From Conservatibacter flavescens (GTDB lineage Bacteria; Pseudomonadota; Gammaproteobacteria; Enterobacterales; Pasteurellaceae): a stretch of DNA of 64,000 nt. The stretch is from the NCBI RefSeq assembly GCF_002795425.1, contig NZ_PHHA01000006.1:43450-107449 (forward strand). Direction: 5' to 3'. Below are positions 63,777 to 64,000 of the stretch, one piece after another; within the stretch, counting starts at the first letter, position 1; every line of letters starts with the position of its first letter. A program made the position numbers and the translations under genes. A model generated the notes under the pieces. It was given only the letters and a program-made list of their open reading frames with translations, had not been told where the DNA came from and did not search any database.

Positions 63777-64000
63777 CAGCGGGAAAATCCTACCGTCCGG
63801 GCACGGCGAAGCGTATCCGGTTACGTATAGAAATAGGGGCGTATGCAATACGCCCCTATCTGCAGTGGGAAAATCCTACCGTCCGGGCACGGCGAAGCGT
63901 ATCCGGTTACGTATAGAAATAGGGGCGTATGCAATACGCCCCTATCTGCAGCGGGAAAATCCTATCGTCCGGGCACGGCGAAGCCGTACCCGGTTACGCA
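63777..64000. repeat. 86-bp tandem repeat with embedded REP palindrome (continues past the window)
   Basis: Units start at 63777, 63863 and 63949, each beginning CAG(C/T)GGGAAAATCCTA and containing CCGTCCGGGCACGGCGAAGC, then CCGGTTACGTATAGAAAT, then the REP core GGGCGTATGCAATACGCCC. Units 1 and 2 differ at one or two bases; unit 3 diverges near the window end. Confidence 0.92.

Overview
The window is chromosomal DNA of a member of the Pasteurellaceae. The gene order and protein sequences (iscRSUA, lpxL/hldE, fadR/nhaB/dsbB, a fused gshF, guaB/guaA, nudB-yebC-ruvC-ruvA-ruvB) match Haemophilus/Pasteurella-type genomes. The Haemophilus-type DNA uptake word AAGTGCGGT (or its complement) occurs about thirty times. 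Species cannot be fixed by eye; the clade of Haemophilus, Pasteurella, Aggregatibacter and Rodentibacter fits, and the Actinobacillus/Mannheimia clade, which uses ACAAGCGGT, does not.

Layout. 1-31.7 kb is core: iron-sulfur assembly (iscA fragment, iscU, iscS, iscR), trmJ, suhB, darP, argD, lipid A and heptose synthesis (lpxL, hldE), fadR, nhaB, dsbB, a DUF554 membrane protein, arcB, pepB, ndk, ubiF, miaB, gshF, ybeZ, ybeY, tmcA, the mreBCD shape operon, uvrA and ssb. 32.2-36.7 kb is a complete four-gene Qat anti-phage operon (qatA-B-C-D, minus strand). 37-43.8 kb is core again: porin, plsY, folB, a YigB-like phosphatase, xseA, birA, guaB. 43.8-46.6 kb is a cargo segment splitting guaB from guaA: a Bro-N/DinD-like protein, a DUF2806 protein, a 19-codon remnant of the guaA 5' end, an uptake word of the other Pasteurellaceae clade, and a HAD phosphatase. 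After guaA, 48.3-52.1 kb is a type II CBASS operon (CD-NTase, Cap2 E1/E2, Cap3 JAB peptidase) whose last gene is a PD-(D/E)xK nuclease-like DUF6602 protein in the effector position. 52.4-60 kb is core: znuA with a long His-Asp repeat, tcdA, mltA, initiator tRNA, ruvB, ruvA, ruvC, a lipoprotein, yebC, nudB. 60-61.1 kb is a REP-palindrome island surrounding a RAYT (REP-associated tyrosine transposase) gene, inserted between nudB and aspS. aspS, cmoA and an 86-bp tandem repeat carrying the same REP palindrome finish the window.

How it fits together. Two defence operons and one cargo insertion lie within about 20 kb of core genes, and the defence operons have no uptake words. A diverged ~100-nt element with a conserved hairpin lies in opposite orientation at the ssb/Qat junction and at the znuA/CBASS junction. 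The guaB-guaA cargo carries foreign-clade uptake-sequence context, which suggests arrival by natural transformation from an Actinobacillus/Mannheimia-type donor. Control elements visible by eye include an IscR-type box on the iscR promoter, LexA-like boxes with the core CTGT-N8-CCAG at uvrA/ssb and at ruvA, a guaB promoter, and many intrinsic terminators, several built from inverted uptake words.
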